Assembly: GCA_022414725.1 (NCBI GenBank)
Contig: CM039464.1
Coordinates: 8,785,447 to 8,849,446 of the forward strand
Source of the DNA: Microglena sp. YARC
Taxonomy: Eukaryota; Chlorophyta; Chlorophyceae; Chlamydomonadales; Chlamydomonadaceae
DNA: 64,000 nt
Direction: 5' to 3'
Shown: positions 62,647 to 64,000 of the stretch, piece after piece
Layout of the letters: each line of letters opens with the position of its first letter
Numbering within the stretch: the stretch's first letter is position 1
Notes under the pieces: generated by a model
Database searches by the model: none
Told to the model about the DNA's origin: nothing
The model's input: the letters and a program-made list of their open reading frames with translations, nothing else
Translations under genes and position numbers: made by a program

Positions 62647-63695
62647 CCATAGGTGCCTAAGTCCGAAAACGCCCTAAGTCGATACAAGAATGTGATACAG
62701 AGCCGTACATGGCCCAAACTGCTCGGAATCGAATTCTGTCAGGCTCATATTGTTCGCGACGGTGTCAGCTATGCGGGCAGCTACTTTTCGTGCGCGTTCG
62801 CATCTAGCCGCGAGCAGCCTTGTTCGGCAGGCCGGTGGCAGTACATCAGATGTGCGATAATTAGTGATACAAATCCAGATCGCGTCAGATACGAGGCCGC
62901 GCGAGCTATTCCGAAGAAAGGTGCCTCCGGACGAAAGGCTTATCGAACCCCTGTTACAAGGTCGGAGGCTGCGCTTCAGCCTTGGCCTCGGAATCTACTG
63001 AAATAGCTGTACATCTCAAGATTTCACCTCCCAGTGGCCTACCACACTATGGCTCAGGATTAGGGTGTGTTTTCAACGATCTACCCCAAATCAAAAACTG
63101 AGTTCAGATGTGGTTGTTTGAAGACAAATGAAAAAAAAAGTTTGTTTTTTGAATTTATTTTCAAAAACTATTTGAATTTTGAGTTTTGAATTTTCGAAAA
63201 GAAAGAAAAGTTATTCTGCACGCTATATCTTGAGATAGAGCAAAACCGAGGCCCAAAATGTTTCAATTCAGGCTGTGCAACTCTGACCTAGACTTAGGAC
63301 ACCCACGAAATGTAAATAATCAGTGTTTTGGGGGTCTGTACTCAACTGTACTGCCTGTGTACTGCCTTCCAAGACCTTCCGTATTGACTACTGGTAGGGA
63401 AAGACGTTACACAACATTTGTATCCAGTGTTCTTTTTAAATGGCTTGTTTCGGTCGCGATAGCCTCCGTATCACTTCCTACGTAAAACCCGTATCGACTT
63501 AGGGAACCCCATAGTAACAAATTAGCATGTTTCACTTGATCTGGTCCCCACCATTTGAGAAAACCCAAATCCGAGTATTTGTGTGTTGAACTGATGTGGA
63601 TGGGCAACTTTTAAGCAAAAAATCTTTGTTTTTGGACTTGAGGGCATAGGCTCAATCCATCCGTATCACTCAGGGTCTGACTTAGGCACCTATGG
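62647..63695 (+). mobile_element. TIR element CCATAGGTGCC, 1049 bp
   Basis: The longest copy has the TIR at both ends, a unique left half (62660-63230) and a right half shared with 61678-62141. The left half has an open stretch (62653-63006, no ATG at its start) ending in RSEAALQPWPRNLLK; I cannot link it to a transposase. Confidence 0.83.
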
Positions 63696-63764
63696 ATATA
63701 TATATATATATAATATATATGGTCCCTGCTTTCAGGTTAGGCTTCACATCTCAACAAGTCCTAT

Positions 63765-63958
63765 GCAGCGTCGCAAGTGATGCGGAAAATTGGCGGAGTG
63801 TGTTGGCAACGGAACGAAAGGTGGCAACGATGGAGCTGACCGAAGCGAGTTAGTTACGCGACCGTTGGCTGACGTGTCGGGCTTCAAGTTTTTCGGTCGG
63901 ACGGACAAATGGGTAACACTGGGGGCTCCCGCCCCCTTGAAGAGGGGGCTCCGCCAAA
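63765..63958 (+). repeat. dispersed repeat R3
   Basis: The best-preserved copy: GCGTCGCAAGTGATGCGG through GGAGTGTGTTGGCAACGG, GACGTGTCGGGCTTC and CCTTGAAGAGGGGGCTCCGC. Confidence 0.8.
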
Positions 63959-64000
63959 AACAGGAAAAGCAGTTACAAAGAAACAAGCACTGGGACAAAC

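Overview
The window is nuclear DNA from a eukaryote with very repeat-rich, intron-rich genes. Spliced exons with GT-AG borders, tRNA-derived SINEs, LTR and LINE retroelements, several TIR elements and a genome full of (GT)n, poly-G and minisatellite tracts exclude a prokaryote. Plant/green-algal telomere-like words (TTTTAGGG near 2274, CCCTAAA units at 47040-47520) and the style of intron expansion fit a chlorophyte green alga (a Dunaliella- or volvocine-type genome is my guess). This lineage call is inference, not something the sequence proves.

Most long ORFs here are read-through of tandem repeats. Behind them I can assemble four gene models by matching short exons, splice phase and protein family. 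(1) 9168 to 1155, minus strand: the N-terminal half of the autophagy lipid scramblase ATG9 in four exons; the rest lies beyond the left edge. (2) 34660 to 19350, minus strand: a Sec14/CRAL-TRIO lipid-transfer protein of about 300 residues in eight exons spread over 15 kb, with one unresolved junction and probably one missing small exon. (3) about 36007 to 48401, plus strand: a large repeat-rich exon followed by exons that read like two tandem SpoVS/Alba-type domains. (4) 59626 to about 57940, minus strand: a broken PIF1-type helicase whose Walker B segment has expanded into a 21-bp tandem repeat.

Mobile DNA fills the rest: two non-autonomous LTR elements of related type (10490-14819 and 50550-55100), a 5'-truncated LINE inserted in a minisatellite (15546-16927), a Ty1/copia integrase relic (about 55216-55470), three TIR element families (GGGAACGGCA, CCATAGGTGCC and CCCGTACTGC ends), two tRNA-derived SINE families and several unnamed dispersed repeats. 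One dispersed repeat lies in frame inside the large coding exon of gene 3.

The most unusual signal is shared by genes 1 to 3. The introns are built from tandem arrays whose units are copies of the neighbouring exon's edge, including the splice site and a little intron. The acceptor-side edge is multiplied upstream of the exon and the donor-side edge downstream, each grown outwards, often on both sides of one exon. This gives dozens of decoy splice sites and suggests a common, ongoing mechanism of intron growth by splice-junction-spanning tandem duplication.
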